Shown here in pieces: positions 9,615-19,292 of a stretch of DNA of 47,612 nucleotides. Numbering within the stretch: position 1 is the stretch's first letter; every line of letters begins with the position of its first letter. The notes below the pieces were generated by a model. That model was not told the DNA's origin. It saw nothing but the letters and a program-made list of their open reading frames with translations, and ran no database searches. A program made the position numbers and the translations under genes. Source of the DNA: Gilliamella sp. Choc5-1 (GTDB lineage Bacteria > Pseudomonadota > Gammaproteobacteria > Enterobacterales > Orbaceae). The DNA lies in NCBI RefSeq assembly GCF_001690595.1, contig NZ_LZHH01000076.1:1-47612 (forward strand). Direction: 5' to 3'.

Positions 9615-9989
9615 ATGAAAGCGATATTTTTCTTACTTTTTTTATTTAGTACCAATTTTGTAGAAGCAGCAACGGTTAGAATCCTTCCGCGCGTGGGTCA
9701 CGATTACAACCCAATATATCCATCTTTATTAGGTTTATTTTTAGGACTTTTATTCTTGTTGGGTATATCGTCGTTAACAGAGGTGTTAGCTGAATTTAGC
9801 ATACATAGAGAAAAAAAGCGAAAAGCAAAAAATACAATAAAAGATACTCTAAAAAAAGAGAAACGTTTAGCTATAAATAATCAAAAAAAATTGAAAAGAG
9901 ACCAAATAAAGAAAAACAGAAAAGAACAAATAAAAAAAATGCGTGAAGATAAACTAGCAAAAAAGAAAAGAAAAAAGCAATCCCAATAA
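9615..9989 (+). CDS. Lysine-rich small membrane protein, hypothetical
   Basis: The 124 residues start with a hydrophobic leader (MKAIFFLLFLFSTNFVEAAT) that looks like a cleavable signal peptide. A second hydrophobic stretch, YPSLLGLFLGLLFLLGISSL, is at ~37-56. From ~70 to the end the chain is almost only lysine, arginine, asparagine, glutamine and glutamate, strongly predicted as a basic helix or coiled coil. No clear ribosome-binding site precedes the ATG. The gene stands alone, ending about 50 bases before the rsfS promoter. If the leader is cleaved, the basic tail would face the cytoplasm after one membrane pass. Binding to RNA, DNA or anionic lipid is conceivable. Family unknown. Confidence 0.6.
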   Translation: MKAIFFLLFLFSTNFVEAATVRILPRVGHDYNPIYPSLLGLFLGLLFLLGISSLTEVLAEFSIHREKKRKAKNTIKDTLKKEKRLAINNQKKLKRDQIKKNRKEQIKKMREDKLAKKKRKKQSQ

Positions 9990-10037
9990 TCAATAAAAAT
10001 ATGTGTAAGTTATCATCGCCGTTATTTTTGAAATATA

Positions 10038-10046
10038 TGCTATAAT
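10038..10046 (+). promoter_or_regulatory. Extended -10 promoter of the rsfS operon
   Basis: TGCTATAAT, a consensus -10 with the extended TG motif, lies 34 bases before the rsfS start codon. The -35 region is poor, as is usual for extended -10 promoters. It predicts a short untranslated leader of about 25-30 bases. Confidence 0.55.
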
Positions 10047-10079
10047 GCCGCTTTATTTTTTAATCATAGAGAGTTTATT

Positions 10080-10394
10080 TTGCAGCAGTCGTTACAAGAT
10101 TTTATTATTGATAAGATTGATGATCTAAAAGGAAAAGACATTGTTACCCTTGATGTTCGTGGCAAATCAAGTATTACCGATTATATGATTATTTGTACTG
10201 GCACTTCAAACCGTCATGTATCCTCTATTGCTAACCATTTACTTGATGAAGCAAAAAAACAAGGCCATTTGGTATTAGGTAGTGAAGGGAAAGCTGATGC
10301 CGATTGGGTTGTAGTTGATATGGATTCGGTGATTGTGCATATTATGCAAGAAGAGAGCCGTCAGCTTTACGAACTGGAAAAGCTTTGGAGTTAA
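10080..10394 (+). CDS. rsfS: Ribosomal silencing factor RsfS
   Basis: RsfS binds ribosomal protein uL14 and blocks subunit joining when nutrients are short. The 104 residues match E. coli RsfS almost throughout, for example [39 protein letters not shown] and [18 protein letters not shown]. The start is a TTG at 10080, with AGAGAG upstream. E. coli rsfS also starts with TTG, so the rare start appears conserved. The gene is followed directly by rlmH, with 4 bases between stop and start. Confidence 0.95.
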   Translation: MQQSLQDFIIDKIDDLKGKDIVTLDVRGKSSITDYMIICTGTSNRHVSSIANHLLDEAKKQGHLVLGSEGKADADWVVVDMDSVIVHIMQEESRQLYELEKLWS

Positions 10395-10398
10395 TGGC

Positions 10399-10869
10399 GT
10401 GAAAATTCAGCTTATTGCTGTTGGTACCAAGATGCCAAGTTGGGTTACAACAGCTTTTGATGATTATTGTGCTCGCTTTCCTAAAGATATGCCGTTAGAG
10501 CTTGTTGAGATCCCTGCAGGTAAGCGTACTAAAAATGCCGACATTGTACGAATTTTAGACAAAGAAGGCGAGTTGATGTTAAATGCCTGCGGTAAAAGTA
10601 ATCGTATTGTGACACTCGATATTCCCGGTAAACCTTATACAACCCATAATTTAGCCGAGCAGTTAGAACGTTGGAAAGCCGACGGGCGAGATGTGAGTTT
10701 ATTGATTGGTGGCCCTGAGGGGTTATCGCCTGCTTGTAAAGCGGCAGCCGAGCAGAGTTGGTCGCTTTCTCCCCTTACTCTTCCACACCCTTTAGTACGC
10801 GTGATTGTGGCTGAAAGCCTTTATCGAGCATGGAGTTTAACGACTAATCACCCTTATCATCGTGAATAA
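10399..10869 (+). CDS. rlmH: 23S rRNA (pseudouridine-1915-N3) methyltransferase RlmH
   Basis: This SPOUT-family enzyme methylates pseudouridine 1915 in helix 69 of 23S rRNA on assembled ribosomes, using S-adenosylmethionine. The 156 residues fit the family. The SAM-binding knot region reads [20 protein letters not shown], and the C-terminus ends TNHPYHRE as in E. coli. The GTG at 10399 is chosen because the family begins K-x-Q-L-x-A-V-G immediately after it and TGGAG lies upstream. A longer frame from 10333 would add foreign residues that only read rsfS in another frame. Both rsfS and rlmH act on the 50S subunit. Confidence 0.95.
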   Translation: MKIQLIAVGTKMPSWVTTAFDDYCARFPKDMPLELVEIPAGKRTKNADIVRILDKEGELMLNACGKSNRIVTLDIPGKPYTTHNLAEQLERWKADGRDVSLLIGGPEGLSPACKAAAEQSWSLSPLTLPHPLVRVIVAESLYRAWSLTTNHPYHRE

Positions 10870-10892
10870 TAACCTAAGGTAATCAAAATAGA

Positions 10893-11360
10893 ATGAGCGC
10901 AATAATTTTAGATTTACAAATTGCTACCAAAGATTGCCAAAATTTGCCTACCGAAGCGCAAATTATGCAATGGTTAGAGGTTATTTTGCCGCAATTTGTG
11001 GATAATGCCGAGCTAACTATTCGTATTGTTGATGAGCAAGAAAGTCAGCAATTAAATAATACCTATCGTCATAAAGATAAGCCAACCAATGTATTATCTT
11101 TTCCATTTGAGTCACCCATTGAAATTGATGTTCCTTTGCTTGGCGATTTGGTGATTTGTAAGCAAGTGGTTGAAGCGGAAGCAGATCAGCAACATAAATC
11201 ATTAACTTCACACTGGGCACATATGATTGTGCATGGTTGTTTGCATCTATTAGGCTATGATCATATCCTTGACGACGAGGCCGAAGAAATGGAAAATATC
11301 GAAATTGATATTATGCAGCAGTTGGGGTTTGAAGATCCTTATCAACCCATTGATGAATAA
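10893..11360 (+). CDS. ybeY: Endoribonuclease YbeY
   Basis: YbeY is a single-strand-specific, zinc-dependent RNase involved in 16S rRNA 3' maturation and ribosome quality control. The 155 residues contain the metal-binding motif [11 protein letters not shown] near residue ~115 and the upstream conserved [17 protein letters not shown]. In E. coli the gene lies between ybeZ (phoH-like) and ybeX. Here ybeZ is absent and the rsfS-rlmH pair sits upstream instead. The reading direction and short gaps suggest co-transcription with rlmH. Confidence 0.95.
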   Translation: MSAIILDLQIATKDCQNLPTEAQIMQWLEVILPQFVDNAELTIRIVDEQESQQLNNTYRHKDKPTNVLSFPFESPIEIDVPLLGDLVICKQVVEAEADQQHKSLTSHWAHMIVHGCLHLLGYDHILDDEAEEMENIEIDIMQQLGFEDPYQPIDE

Positions 11361-11407
11361 AATGTACGATAGGCCGTTTAGTTATATGCTATTTTGCAAA
11401 CTTTTTT

Positions 11408-11435
11408 AGTAAGTAAGTAAATTAAGTAAACTAAG
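11408..11435 (+). repeat. Short imperfect TAAG/TAAA tandem repeat
   Basis: In the ybeY-corC gap the units AGTAAGTAAGTAAATTAAG recur imperfectly. This is a simple low-complexity repeat with no recognised function. Confidence 0.4.
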
Positions 11436-11480
11436 CCCAAAATAGTAAATTAATAATAAAGTAAGAAAGGAAAAGCACAA

Positions 11481-12353
11481 ATGAGTGATGATAATCACCG
11501 GAGACCTAAAAAAGGGTTTGCATTATGGTTAAGTCAGTTATTTCATTCAGAACCAAAAGATAAAGAAGAACTGATCGAAGTGATCCGCGAAGCCGAAGAA
11601 AACGAGCTTATCGATCTCGATACGCTTGATATGATCGAAGGCGTTATGGATATTGCTGAACAACGCATTCGCGATATTATGATCCCCCGCTCTCAAATTG
11701 TTACCATTAAAGACAATTATTCACTTGATGAGTGTTTAGATATTATTTCTGAACATGGGCATTCCCGTTATCCTGTTATTAGTGAAGATCGCGATCATAT
11801 TGAAGGGATTTTATTGGCAAAAGATCTGTTGATTTTTATTCGCCAAGGCGTCGATAATTTTGATTTGAAAAAAATCCTTAGACCAACCGTTGTTGTGCCT
11901 GAAAGTAAACGTGTTGATCATATGCTAAAAGAGTTTCGTATGCAGCGTTACCATATGGCAATGGCTATTGATGAGTTTGGCGGTGTGTCAGGGCTTGTGA
12001 CTATCGAAGACATTTTAGAACTGATTGTTGGTGATATTGAAGATGAATATGACGAGGTTGAAGATCGTGATATCCGTCGCTTGTCCCCTTCGGTTTATAC
12101 TGTTCGAGCACTTACACCCGTTGAAGATTTTAATGAAATCTTTGCCACTGATTTTAGTGATGATGAAATGGACACCATTGGCGGGCTTGTGATGCAACAT
12201 TTTGGTCGTTTACCTTTACGTGGCGAGAGTATTACAATTGATGGTTATCAATTTAAAGTAGCCATTGCCGATAGAAGGCGTATTATTCAACTGCATGTAA
12301 CAATTCCTGATGGTGCAACAGTACCTAATTTAGAGTTACCTGAAAATGCTTAA
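11481..12353 (+). CDS. corC: CorC/YbeX-type CBS-domain protein (magnesium/cobalt homeostasis)
   Basis: The 290 residues begin after AAGGAA with good spacing. The N-terminal ~60 residues are charged and helical. Two CBS domains follow at ~70-190, with [13 protein letters not shown] and HSRYPVISE in the first and [15 protein letters not shown] in the second. The C-terminal CorC_HlyC domain spans ~205-285, with [19 protein letters not shown]. CorC-family proteins bind ATP through their CBS domains and are linked to Mg/Co efflux; YbeX is also linked to ribosome maturation, matching its neighbours. The last 8 bases overlap lnt, so translation of the two is coupled. The symbol ybeX is used for the same gene in E. 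coli. Confidence 0.93.
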   Translation: MSDDNHRRPKKGFALWLSQLFHSEPKDKEELIEVIREAEENELIDLDTLDMIEGVMDIAEQRIRDIMIPRSQIVTIKDNYSLDECLDIISEHGHSRYPVISEDRDHIEGILLAKDLLIFIRQGVDNFDLKKILRPTVVVPESKRVDHMLKEFRMQRYHMAMAIDEFGGVSGLVTIEDILELIVGDIEDEYDEVEDRDIRRLSPSVYTVRALTPVEDFNEIFATDFSDDEMDTIGGLVMQHFGRLPLRGESITIDGYQFKVAIADRRRIIQLHVTIPDGATVPNLELPENA

Positions 12354-13887
12354 GCCAATTTTATTAAGCTTGCTTTTAGGTGGTATAGCGGTTTTTAGTT
12401 ATGCCCCTTTTCATATTTGGCCTTTAGCCTTTGTGTCGTTTGCTGGGTTATTATGGCTTATCGCCGATAAATCTAAAAAACAAGCCACGTTGCTTGGATT
12501 AAGTTGGGGTTTTGGCTACTTTTTAGCTGGCGTTCACTGGGTTTATATTAGTATTAAACAGTATGGAGAGTTACCGCCTTTTGTTGCCGTAATTATTCTG
12601 GGGCTTTTAGTTCTGTATTTGTCTATCTACCCAATGCTATTCGCCTTTTTATTAAGATTGACAAATCGGTTTGCTACGCCATTTTCGTTCAAACAGCTTG
12701 TGCTTGTAGCGCCAATTCTTTGGCAAGTGACCGAGTTTTTACGTGGCTATATTTTGACAGGTTTTGCTTGGTTACAATTAGGTTATAGCCAGCTTGATAG
12801 TCCTTTACGTGCTTATTTTTCTGTCTTTGGTATTGATGGTGTTAATTTAATTTTAACGGTGTTATGTGGCTTGCTAGTTTATGGTATAAAATCCGCCACT
12901 GCAAAAATTCCTAAAAGGCACGCTTTTGGTGCGTTTATTGCACTAATTACGATCTTCTTTGCACCGATTTCATTCAACAATATCGAATGGACAACCGTCG
13001 ATAACACCCGTTCAGCTAATTTTGCTTTAATTCAAGGAAATATTTCGCAGTCAATTCGTTGGACAAGAGAACAGCTGAATAATACCTTACAAACCTATGC
13101 CAAACTAACTCAAGATAATCTTGAAAAAAATAAGATCATCATATGGTCAGAAGCTAGCATTACCGATTACGAAATTAATCAGCAGTCTTTTTTACAACAT
13201 TTGGATAATGAAGCCAGAGCCCATAATGCTGAAATCGCTGTCGGTATTATTGATTATCGATTTGGTGAAGATGGTTATCAATCCAATGGTGATATCTATA
13301 ATACACTATTAGTATTGGGCGAAAAGGAACCCTATCAATATCCGACAATAAATCGTTATCAAAAACACCATTTAGTGCCTTTTGGTGAATTTACACCACT
13401 AGAGTCAGTACTTGAGCCAATTGCTGAATTACTAAATATTCCCATGTCATCAATGAAATCTGGCCAAGCAAAGCAAGCACAATTAGTTATAAAAGGCTTT
13501 AAATTTACGCCTGCTATTTGTTATGAAATTATTTTGTCAGATTTAATGCGACAAAAATTTACCCCTGATAGTGATTTTTTATTAACGGTGTCTAATGATG
13601 CATGGTTTGGCGATAGTATTGGTCCTAAACAGCATTTACAAATGGCACAAGCTAGAGCGCTTGAGTTTGGTCGGCCGTTAATTCGTAGTACTAATACAGG
13701 TATTACAGCCATTATTGATCAGCATGGCAATATTGTTAAACAATTGCCTCAATTCAAAACAGATGTTTTGTCGGCTTCTGTTTCACCAACAATTGGGTTA
13801 ACGCCTTATGCAAGATGGGGGAATATTCCTTGCTTTGTTATTATGGCATTTATGTTTATCTCACTTTTTATAAAAAGACGTTCATAA
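12346..13887 (+). CDS. lnt: Apolipoprotein N-acyltransferase
   Basis: This inner-membrane enzyme adds the third acyl chain to the N-terminal cysteine of lipoproteins, the last step of their maturation. The 513 residues have a hydrophobic N-terminal half of about six helices to ~200 and then a periplasmic nitrilase-like domain. The catalytic triad is present: glutamate 269 in WSEAS, lysine 340 in [12 protein letters not shown] and cysteine 392 in ICYEIILSD, matching E267/K335/C387 of E. coli. The usual proline before the glutamate is serine here. The gene overlaps corC by 8 bases. It is needed by the several lipoproteins encoded in this window. Confidence 0.95.
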   Translation: MLKPILLSLLLGGIAVFSYAPFHIWPLAFVSFAGLLWLIADKSKKQATLLGLSWGFGYFLAGVHWVYISIKQYGELPPFVAVIILGLLVLYLSIYPMLFAFLLRLTNRFATPFSFKQLVLVAPILWQVTEFLRGYILTGFAWLQLGYSQLDSPLRAYFSVFGIDGVNLILTVLCGLLVYGIKSATAKIPKRHAFGAFIALITIFFAPISFNNIEWTTVDNTRSANFALIQGNISQSIRWTREQLNNTLQTYAKLTQDNLEKNKIIIWSEASITDYEINQQSFLQHLDNEARAHNAEIAVGIIDYRFGEDGYQSNGDIYNTLLVLGEKEPYQYPTINRYQKHHLVPFGEFTPLESVLEPIAELLNIPMSSMKSGQAKQAQLVIKGFKFTPAICYEIILSDLMRQKFTPDSDFLLTVSNDAWFGDSIGPKQHLQMAQARALEFGRPLIRSTNTGITAIIDQHGNIVKQLPQFKTDVLSASVSPTIGLTPYARWGNIPCFVIMAFMFISLFIKRRS

Positions 13888-13947
13888 TTTATGATATTGG
13901 CATAATTTTTGCTTAAATATAATTAGGTTTAAGAAGTTTTGGTATAA

Positions 13948-13979
13948 TCAATCATTAGCAAAAACACGCTGATTATTGA
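13948..13979 (+). terminator. Imperfect hairpin between lnt and gltI
   Basis: TCAATCATTAGC (13948-13959) can pair with GCTGATTATTGA (13968-13979) with one mismatch and one wobble. No U-run follows, so it is a weak terminator at best. It may attenuate read-through from lnt into glt. Confidence 0.3.
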
Positions 13980-14042
13980 TTGCATCTAGCTCCGTGATAA
14001 ATAAATAGACAGTAAAAAGTACTTTTATGCAAAAAAATAAGT

Positions 14043-14048
14043 TATAAT
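14043..14048 (+). promoter_or_regulatory. Candidate -10 box of gltIJKL
   Basis: A perfect TATAAT lies 66 bases before the gltI start. The hexamer 17 bases upstream (TACTTT) is a weak -35. AT-richness makes chance matches likely. Confidence 0.4.
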
Positions 14049-14113
14049 ATACGTCCTTTGTAAAAATATTAAAATTATTTAATATGATACAAAATAAACA
14101 GTAGGAGATGAGT

Positions 14114-15022
14114 ATGAACAAAAAGACAAAATTAACCAAATTAGTGTTATCGTTTGCAATGTTAGGCCTAATGACTGGTTCAGCTATTGCAGAAGAGCTA
14201 AGCGGTACATTAGCCAAAATTAAAGATACAGGTGTTATTGTTGTTGGTCATCGAGAATCTTCGATTCCATTTTCCTATTATGGTGAAAAACAAGAAGTTA
14301 TTGGTTATTCACAAGACTATTCTAATTTAATTGTTGATGCAGTTAAAAAAGAATTAAATTTGCCAAATCTTCAAGTAAAATATTTACCAATTACCTCTAA
14401 GACTCGTATTCAATTACTTAACAACTATACTTATGATTTCGAATGTGGTTCAACCACAAATAACCTTGAACGTCAAAAAACAGTTGATTTTTCAGACAGT
14501 ATTTTTATTGTTGGTACGCGCTTCTTAGTCAAAGCAGATAGCAATATCAATAGTATTGAAGATTTAAAAGGCAAAAATGTGGTAACTACTGCTGGCACAA
14601 CGTCAGAAATCCGTTTAAATCAAATCAACAATAAAGATAACCTAGGTATTCGTATCATTACGCCAAAAGATCATGGCGATGCATTCAATGCACTTGAAAC
14701 GGGTCGCGCTGTGGCATTTTTAATGGATGATGCATTACTTGCTGGTGAACGTTCTCGTGCAATTAATCCTGCTGAATGGAAAATTATTGGTGAACCGCTT
14801 TCTTATGAATCTTATGGTTGTATGTTAAGAAAAGGCGATACTCAATTTAAACAATTAATGGATAAAACCATTGCTGATGCACAAAAGTCAGGAAAGGCAT
14901 TAGAATCCTATAACAAATGGTTTACTCAACCTGTTCCGCCAAAAGGTGCAAATATGGGTCTTGAGATTTCACCAAAAATGGTTGAACTATTTGCCAATCC
15001 TAATGATAAAGCATTAGATTAG
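14114..15022 (+). CDS. gltI: Glutamate/aspartate ABC transporter, periplasmic binding protein
   Basis: This type 3 solute-binding protein captures L-glutamate and L-aspartate in the periplasm. A signal peptide is visible as MNKKTKLTKLVLSFAMLGLM with cleavage predicted after AIA (~residue 26). The mature part has the usual two-lobe motifs: GHRESSIPFSY, the FECGSTTNNLERQKTVDFSD binding segment, and TAGTTSEIRL. The ATG at 14114 is preferred over 14108 because AGGAG lies 6 nt before it, while the earlier ATG touches the ribosome-binding site. It is followed by gltJKL in the same order as E. coli, where the operon also follows lnt. Confidence 0.94.
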   Translation: MNKKTKLTKLVLSFAMLGLMTGSAIAEELSGTLAKIKDTGVIVVGHRESSIPFSYYGEKQEVIGYSQDYSNLIVDAVKKELNLPNLQVKYLPITSKTRIQLLNNYTYDFECGSTTNNLERQKTVDFSDSIFIVGTRFLVKADSNINSIEDLKGKNVVTTAGTTSEIRLNQINNKDNLGIRIITPKDHGDAFNALETGRAVAFLMDDALLAGERSRAINPAEWKIIGEPLSYESYGCMLRKGDTQFKQLMDKTIADAQKSGKALESYNKWFTQPVPPKGANMGLEISPKMVELFANPNDKALD

Positions 15023-15101
15023 TACTTTTCTTGTCTTTCCATCCATGTACTGAATGTGACAGCATTTGGTACATGATCTAATTTAGCGAATTAAATATAT
15101 T

Positions 15102-15896
15102 ATGATTTTTGATTGGATACAATTTATTAAAGCATGCTGTATACGTGTTTTCGACTTCTTTGTAAACTTTAACTGGATGCTTTTTTTTGAACCAACTCCT
15201 TATGGTGATGGAATTTATTTAAACTGGCTTTTAGACGGTGTTATCGTCACGGCTTCATTAGCTTTTACTGCATGGATCATCGCTTTTGTACTAGGATCGC
15301 TTGTTGGGATATGTAGAACATTAGATAATAAATTTTTAAATAACTTTGCAGCAAGTTATATTCAGCTATTTCGTAATATTCCATTACTTGTACAAATGTT
15401 TTTGTGGTACATGATACTGCCTGTAATATTAAGTGGCCGTATAAAAGTTTGGTTTATATCTGATTTATCGCCCAATGTAAGCGCATTTATCACTGCGGCA
15501 ATAGCACTAGGTTTGTTTACTTCAGCACGTATTGCTGAACAGGTAAGAACTGGCATTCAAACGTTACCAAAAGGTCAACGCTATGCCGCTATTGCTCTAG
15601 GTTTAACGAATCGACAAGCTTATATGTATGTTTTATTACCAAACGCTTATCGACGTATTATTCCACCATTAACATCAGAAATGACCAATATTATTAAAAA
15701 CTCATCGGTCGCTTCAACAATTGGGTTAATTGATTTGATTGGTCAAATCGATCGTATCAATGAGTCAACTAATAGCATTATTGAAATATTGTTGGGTGTG
15801 AGTATTACCTTTATGCTGATTAATTATTTGGTAATTACTGTGATGCGAATTGTTGAAAAGTACACTCGCTTACCTAACATGAGTCATGGAGGATAA
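15102..15896 (+). CDS. gltJ: Glutamate/aspartate ABC transporter permease GltJ
   Basis: One of two inner-membrane permeases of the GltIJKL importer (HisMQ type). The 264 residues contain five hydrophobic segments. The cytoplasmic EAA loop that docks on the ATPase reads ALGLTNRQAYMYVLLPNAYR at ~165-185, and KNSSVASTIGLIDLI follows. The N-terminal region has an extra ~15-20 residues before the first family-like segment, compared with E. coli GltJ. The stop lies one base before the gltK ATG, with the gltK ribosome-binding site GGAGG inside the gltJ end. Confidence 0.93.
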   Translation: MIFDWIQFIKACCIRVFDFFVNFNWMLFFEPTPYGDGIYLNWLLDGVIVTASLAFTAWIIAFVLGSLVGICRTLDNKFLNNFAASYIQLFRNIPLLVQMFLWYMILPVILSGRIKVWFISDLSPNVSAFITAAIALGLFTSARIAEQVRTGIQTLPKGQRYAAIALGLTNRQAYMYVLLPNAYRRIIPPLTSEMTNIIKNSSVASTIGLIDLIGQIDRINESTNSIIEILLGVSITFMLINYLVITVMRIVEKYTRLPNMSHGG

Positions 15897-15897
15897 T

Positions 15898-16599
15898 ATG
15901 CAGTTAATTAATTGGATTGCAAATATCCCTTCATTAGTATTAGATAATTATGAATTATTATTAAGTGGATTATGGCTAACAACTAAAATCACTTTCATCG
16001 CAGTTGCTTTTGGCATTGTTTGGGGAACCGTACTGGCGTTAATGCGCTTATCTAATATTAAAATATTAAATATTTTTGCAAAAAGTTATGTTACTTTATT
16101 TCGCTCAATACCTCTTTTATTAGTGTTATTATGGTTCTATTTAGCACTACCACAAGTGATTAAATATGTATTTAACTTACCACCTTATGCAGATGTACGT
16201 ATTGCATCAGCGATGATTGCTTTTGCTCTATTTGAAGCTGCCTATTATTCTGAAATCATTCGTGCGGGTATTAATGCCGTTGCAAAAGGACAATACCACG
16301 CTGCTTATGCACTAGGAATGACTAAAAGCCAAGCAATGCGTTTAATTATTTTACCGCAAGCATTTAGATCTATGGTGCCATTATTATTAACCCAAGGTAT
16401 TATCTTATTTCAAGATACGTCTTTAGTTTATGTTATGGGGTTAATAGATTTATTTGGCGCAAGTGTAACTCAAATTGGGGGCACCCAAGGCGGTACAGAT
16501 AAATATTCAATGATTATTTTTGCAGCAGCAAGTTATTTTGTAATTTGTTTTACTGCTTCATGTTTAGTTAATTATTTTAAAAAAGGGATAAATCGATGA
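15898..16599 (+). CDS. gltK: Glutamate/aspartate ABC transporter permease GltK
   Basis: This is the second permease of the importer, 233 residues with about five membrane helices. The EAA loop reads [20 protein letters not shown] and is followed by [20 protein letters not shown], nearly as in E. coli. The ATG at 15898 is chosen because GGAGG lies 4 nt before it; an in-frame ATG at 15886 would lie upstream of that site. Its stop overlaps the gltL start by four bases (ATGA). Confidence 0.93.
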   Translation: MQLINWIANIPSLVLDNYELLLSGLWLTTKITFIAVAFGIVWGTVLALMRLSNIKILNIFAKSYVTLFRSIPLLLVLLWFYLALPQVIKYVFNLPPYADVRIASAMIAFALFEAAYYSEIIRAGINAVAKGQYHAAYALGMTKSQAMRLIILPQAFRSMVPLLLTQGIILFQDTSLVYVMGLIDLFGASVTQIGGTQGGTDKYSMIIFAAASYFVICFTASCLVNYFKKGINR

Positions 16600-17321
16600 T
16601 CTCCTTAGAAAATATATCAAAATGGTATGGACAATTTCAGGTATTAAAAAACTGCACCACGCGAGTTGGTAAAGGCGAAGTTGTTGTTGTGTGTGGTCCT
16701 TCAGGTTCAGGTAAATCAACACTGATAAAAACCGTTAATGCTTTAGAGCCAATTCAAAAAGGTAAAATTGTTATTAATGGTACAGAAATTACTAACAAAT
16801 CAACAAATTTAGCAAAATTACGTTCTAAAGTGGGCATGGTGTTTCAACACTTTGAGTTATTTCCTCATTTAACAATTTTGAAAAATCTAACACTCGCTCA
16901 AATTAAAGTGTTAGGCCGTTCGGATAAAGAAGCGAGTGAAAAGGCCCTTAATCTTTTAGATCGTGTTGGTTTACTTGCCCATGCAAATAAATACCCTGCT
17001 CAGCTCTCTGGTGGTCAACAACAACGTGTAGCGATCGCTCGTGCATTATGTATGGATCCTATTGTTATGTTGTTTGATGAACCAACTTCAGCACTCGATC
17101 CTGAAATGGTAAACGAAGTACTAGATGTTATGGTTGAACTGGCTTATGAAGGTATGACTATGATGGTGGTTACTCATGAAATGGGCTTTGCGCGTAAGGT
17201 AGCCCACCGAGTTATCTTTATGGATGCTGGTGAAATCATTGAAGATACCTCAAAAGAGCAGTTCTTTACTAATCCGCAATCAGATCGTGCTAAAGACTTC
17301 TTAGCTAAAATCATCCATTAA
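16596..17321 (+). CDS. gltL: Glutamate/aspartate ABC transporter ATPase GltL
   Basis: This cytoplasmic ATPase powers GltIJK. Its 241 residues match the polar amino-acid ATPase family. Walker [10 protein letters not shown] is at ~34, the Q-loop in [11 protein letters not shown] at ~85, the signature [15 protein letters not shown] at ~136, Walker [13 protein letters not shown] at ~157, and the switch histidine in VTHEM at ~193. It is the last gene of the operon and is followed by a strong symmetric hairpin. Confidence 0.95.
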   Translation: MISLENISKWYGQFQVLKNCTTRVGKGEVVVVCGPSGSGKSTLIKTVNALEPIQKGKIVINGTEITNKSTNLAKLRSKVGMVFQHFELFPHLTILKNLTLAQIKVLGRSDKEASEKALNLLDRVGLLAHANKYPAQLSGGQQQRVAIARALCMDPIVMLFDEPTSALDPEMVNEVLDVMVELAYEGMTMMVVTHEMGFARKVAHRVIFMDAGEIIEDTSKEQFFTNPQSDRAKDFLAKIIH

Positions 17322-17331
17322 TTTAATTATT

Positions 17332-17350
17332 ACAGGGCTTTTAGCCCTGT
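17332..17350 (+). terminator. Bidirectional hairpin between gltL and recD
   Basis: ACAGGGCT (17332-17339) pairs perfectly with AGCCCTGT (17343-17350) around a TTT loop, 10 bases after the gltL stop. The flanks are T/A-rich, so it can serve gltL on the plus strand and possibly recD on the minus strand. Confidence 0.75.
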
Positions 17351-17417
17351 TATATTCTTCCTCGAATTACACATCATCTTTCAAAAAATAAACTCAAATA
17401 TGCTTATCAAAACAGAA

Positions 17418-19268
17418 TCAGCTATTATTTTGCAATAAACTGACTAAACCACTATGTCTTTGCGTTTGTGATTTAATTGCTTGTAACAAGATAGCTTCAG
17501 TCGCATAAATTGAAACCGTTTTTTTAGCACGGGTAATGGCAGTATAAAGTAAAGAACGATTAAGTAATGGCGAACTATCAGTTGGTAAAATAATATTTAC
17601 ATCATCGAATTCTGAACCTTGTGATTTATGAATTGTCATGGCATAAGCCGTTTCATGTTCGGGTAATCGAAATGGAGAAAATCCTTTAATAGATCCATCA
17701 GCAAAAGGGAAATAAACGCGCAATTTTGAACTATCATGCTCGGCTTTTAATGTAATGCCTATATCACCATTATATAGCCCTAATGAAGCACTATTACGTA
17801 ATATCATGATGGGTCGACCAACATACCATGCTTCTTTATTTTTCAAAAAAATTAATTTGTTTTTGGCTAAAAGTAATTCAATTTGTTTGTTTAAACCTTC
17901 TACGCCAAAATGGCTTTCTCTTACTGCGCAAAGTAAGCGATATTCAGCAAATTTAGCTAAAATCAACGCGATATCATCAGTTCCATTCTGCTTAATCATA
18001 TTTAAATAATGTTTATAATGATTAATACTATCGTGTAAAACATCTTCATAAGCCTGTTGTGAAGAAAGAGCGTGATACTGAATATCATTCAATGATTCAT
18101 CTAATAATAATTTTTTAACAACATTTAAGCGCCCTTCTTTCACAGCATTAGCTAACAAACCAATACCAGATGATTCGTTAAAACGGTAACTCTTTTGTAA
18201 TAAGCAAATACTGTCGGTAATTGTTGCTGTTTGTTCACAAGCTGGCACATTATAACCAGTTAATTGGCTTAGCTCTTTTGCTCTAGGTTGACTATAACCT
18301 TGAGTAATAAAAGCGCAAAGATCACCAAATACAGCCCCAGCTTCAACAGACGAAAGCTGATCTTTATCACCTAGCAGAATCAAACGTGCTGAAATAGGTA
18401 ACGCTTCTATCACTCTTGCCATCATGTTTAAATCAACCATTGACGCTTCATCAATAACTAACACATCAATATGTAAAGGATTATTTTTGTTGTACGTAAA
18501 TGAACTGTTATCAGCTTTTGCACCTAATAAACGGTGTAAGGTGATCGCCTCGGCCTTTAGGTTTAATGATGCAAAATTGAGTTGTTCTATTGTTCGACTC
18601 AGTGATTCTGTTAACCTTGATGCCGCTTTACCTGTTGGCGCTGCCGTCACAATTCGAGCATTAGGGTTGGTTAATAAAATTCCTGCTAAAATCTTAGCTA
18701 CAGTTGTTGTTTTACCTGTGCCCGGCCCACCCGAAATAATAGCAACTTTGCGTGTTAATGCCGCTGCAACAGCTACTTCTTGCCAATCAGTTTGAGATTG
18801 TTGCTGAGTAAAAAGCTGATTTAGTATAGTGTTTAAATCAGAATAATAACTTGGTTGTTCACTAAAAGTCGTATGATTAAAATATTGTGCGACATTCTTT
18901 TCATCCAACCACATTCGTTGAAAATAGAGTTTATTTTCAATAAACACAAGGGGAGACAAGTTTGTGCCATCGCTCACAACCTGATTATGGCTTGCTTGTT
19001 CAAGAGTGAGGCGCCAATCTTGTTCGTTTGGCGACGCTAAAGCTAACCAAAGTGATGTATCAATAGCCGGAGGGGTTAGGAGTGTTAGATCAAGACAAAC
19101 ATGTCCCGATCTAACCTCTTTACTTAGTGATAGAACCAAAAAACTAAAACGTTTGCTAGTAATATCATCATTTAACATTGCTTTATTCGTCAAAAACGTT
19201 GCCAAATGAATATCTAGCAAACTAATTTGGCTATCTTGTTTAAATTGGTTTAACCACTCGTTTAACAT
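17418..19268 (-). CDS. recD: Exodeoxyribonuclease V subunit alpha RecD
   Basis: RecD is the fast 5'-3' helicase of the RecBCD double-strand-break repair complex. The 616 residues fit the family. Walker A ISGGPGTGKTTTVAK is at ~178, the DEAS Walker B in LVIDEASMVDLN at ~271, motif III LLGDKDQLSSVEAGA follows, and the C-terminal AYAMTIHKSQGSEFDDV and LLYTAITRAKK are the SF1 motifs V and VI. The ~110-residue N-terminal domain that contacts RecC is present. In E. coli recD follows recB; here recB and recC are not adjacent, and the nearest genes are unrelated. No strong ribosome-binding site precedes the ATG. Confidence 0.93.
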   Translation of the reverse strand: MLNEWLNQFKQDSQISLLDIHLATFLTNKAMLNDDITSKRFSFLVLSLSKEVRSGHVCLDLTLLTPPAIDTSLWLALASPNEQDWRLTLEQASHNQVVSDGTNLSPLVFIENKLYFQRMWLDEKNVAQYFNHTTFSEQPSYYSDLNTILNQLFTQQQSQTDWQEVAVAAALTRKVAIISGGPGTGKTTTVAKILAGILLTNPNARIVTAAPTGKAASRLTESLSRTIEQLNFASLNLKAEAITLHRLLGAKADNSSFTYNKNNPLHIDVLVIDEASMVDLNMMARVIEALPISARLILLGDKDQLSSVEAGAVFGDLCAFITQGYSQPRAKELSQLTGYNVPACEQTATITDSICLLQKSYRFNESSGIGLLANAVKEGRLNVVKKLLLDESLNDIQYHALSSQQAYEDVLHDSINHYKHYLNMIKQNGTDDIALILAKFAEYRLLCAVRESHFGVEGLNKQIELLLAKNKLIFLKNKEAWYVGRPIMILRNSASLGLYNGDIGITLKAEHDSSKLRVYFPFADGSIKGFSPFRLPEHETAYAMTIHKSQGSEFDDVNIILPTDSSPLLNRSLLYTAITRAKKTVSIYATEAILLQAIKSQTQRHSGLVSLLQNNS

Positions 19269-19292
19269 ATTTTATTTCTGTTATTCACTTAT

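Noticed and set aside
10333-10398. Longer RlmH frame beginning inside rsfS
   Set aside because: The extra residues are rsfS read in another frame; the GTG at 10399 matches the RlmH start.
18424-18795. 123-codon plus-strand frame opposite recD
   Set aside because: It lies entirely within the conserved helicase motifs of recD on the other strand; no independent evidence.
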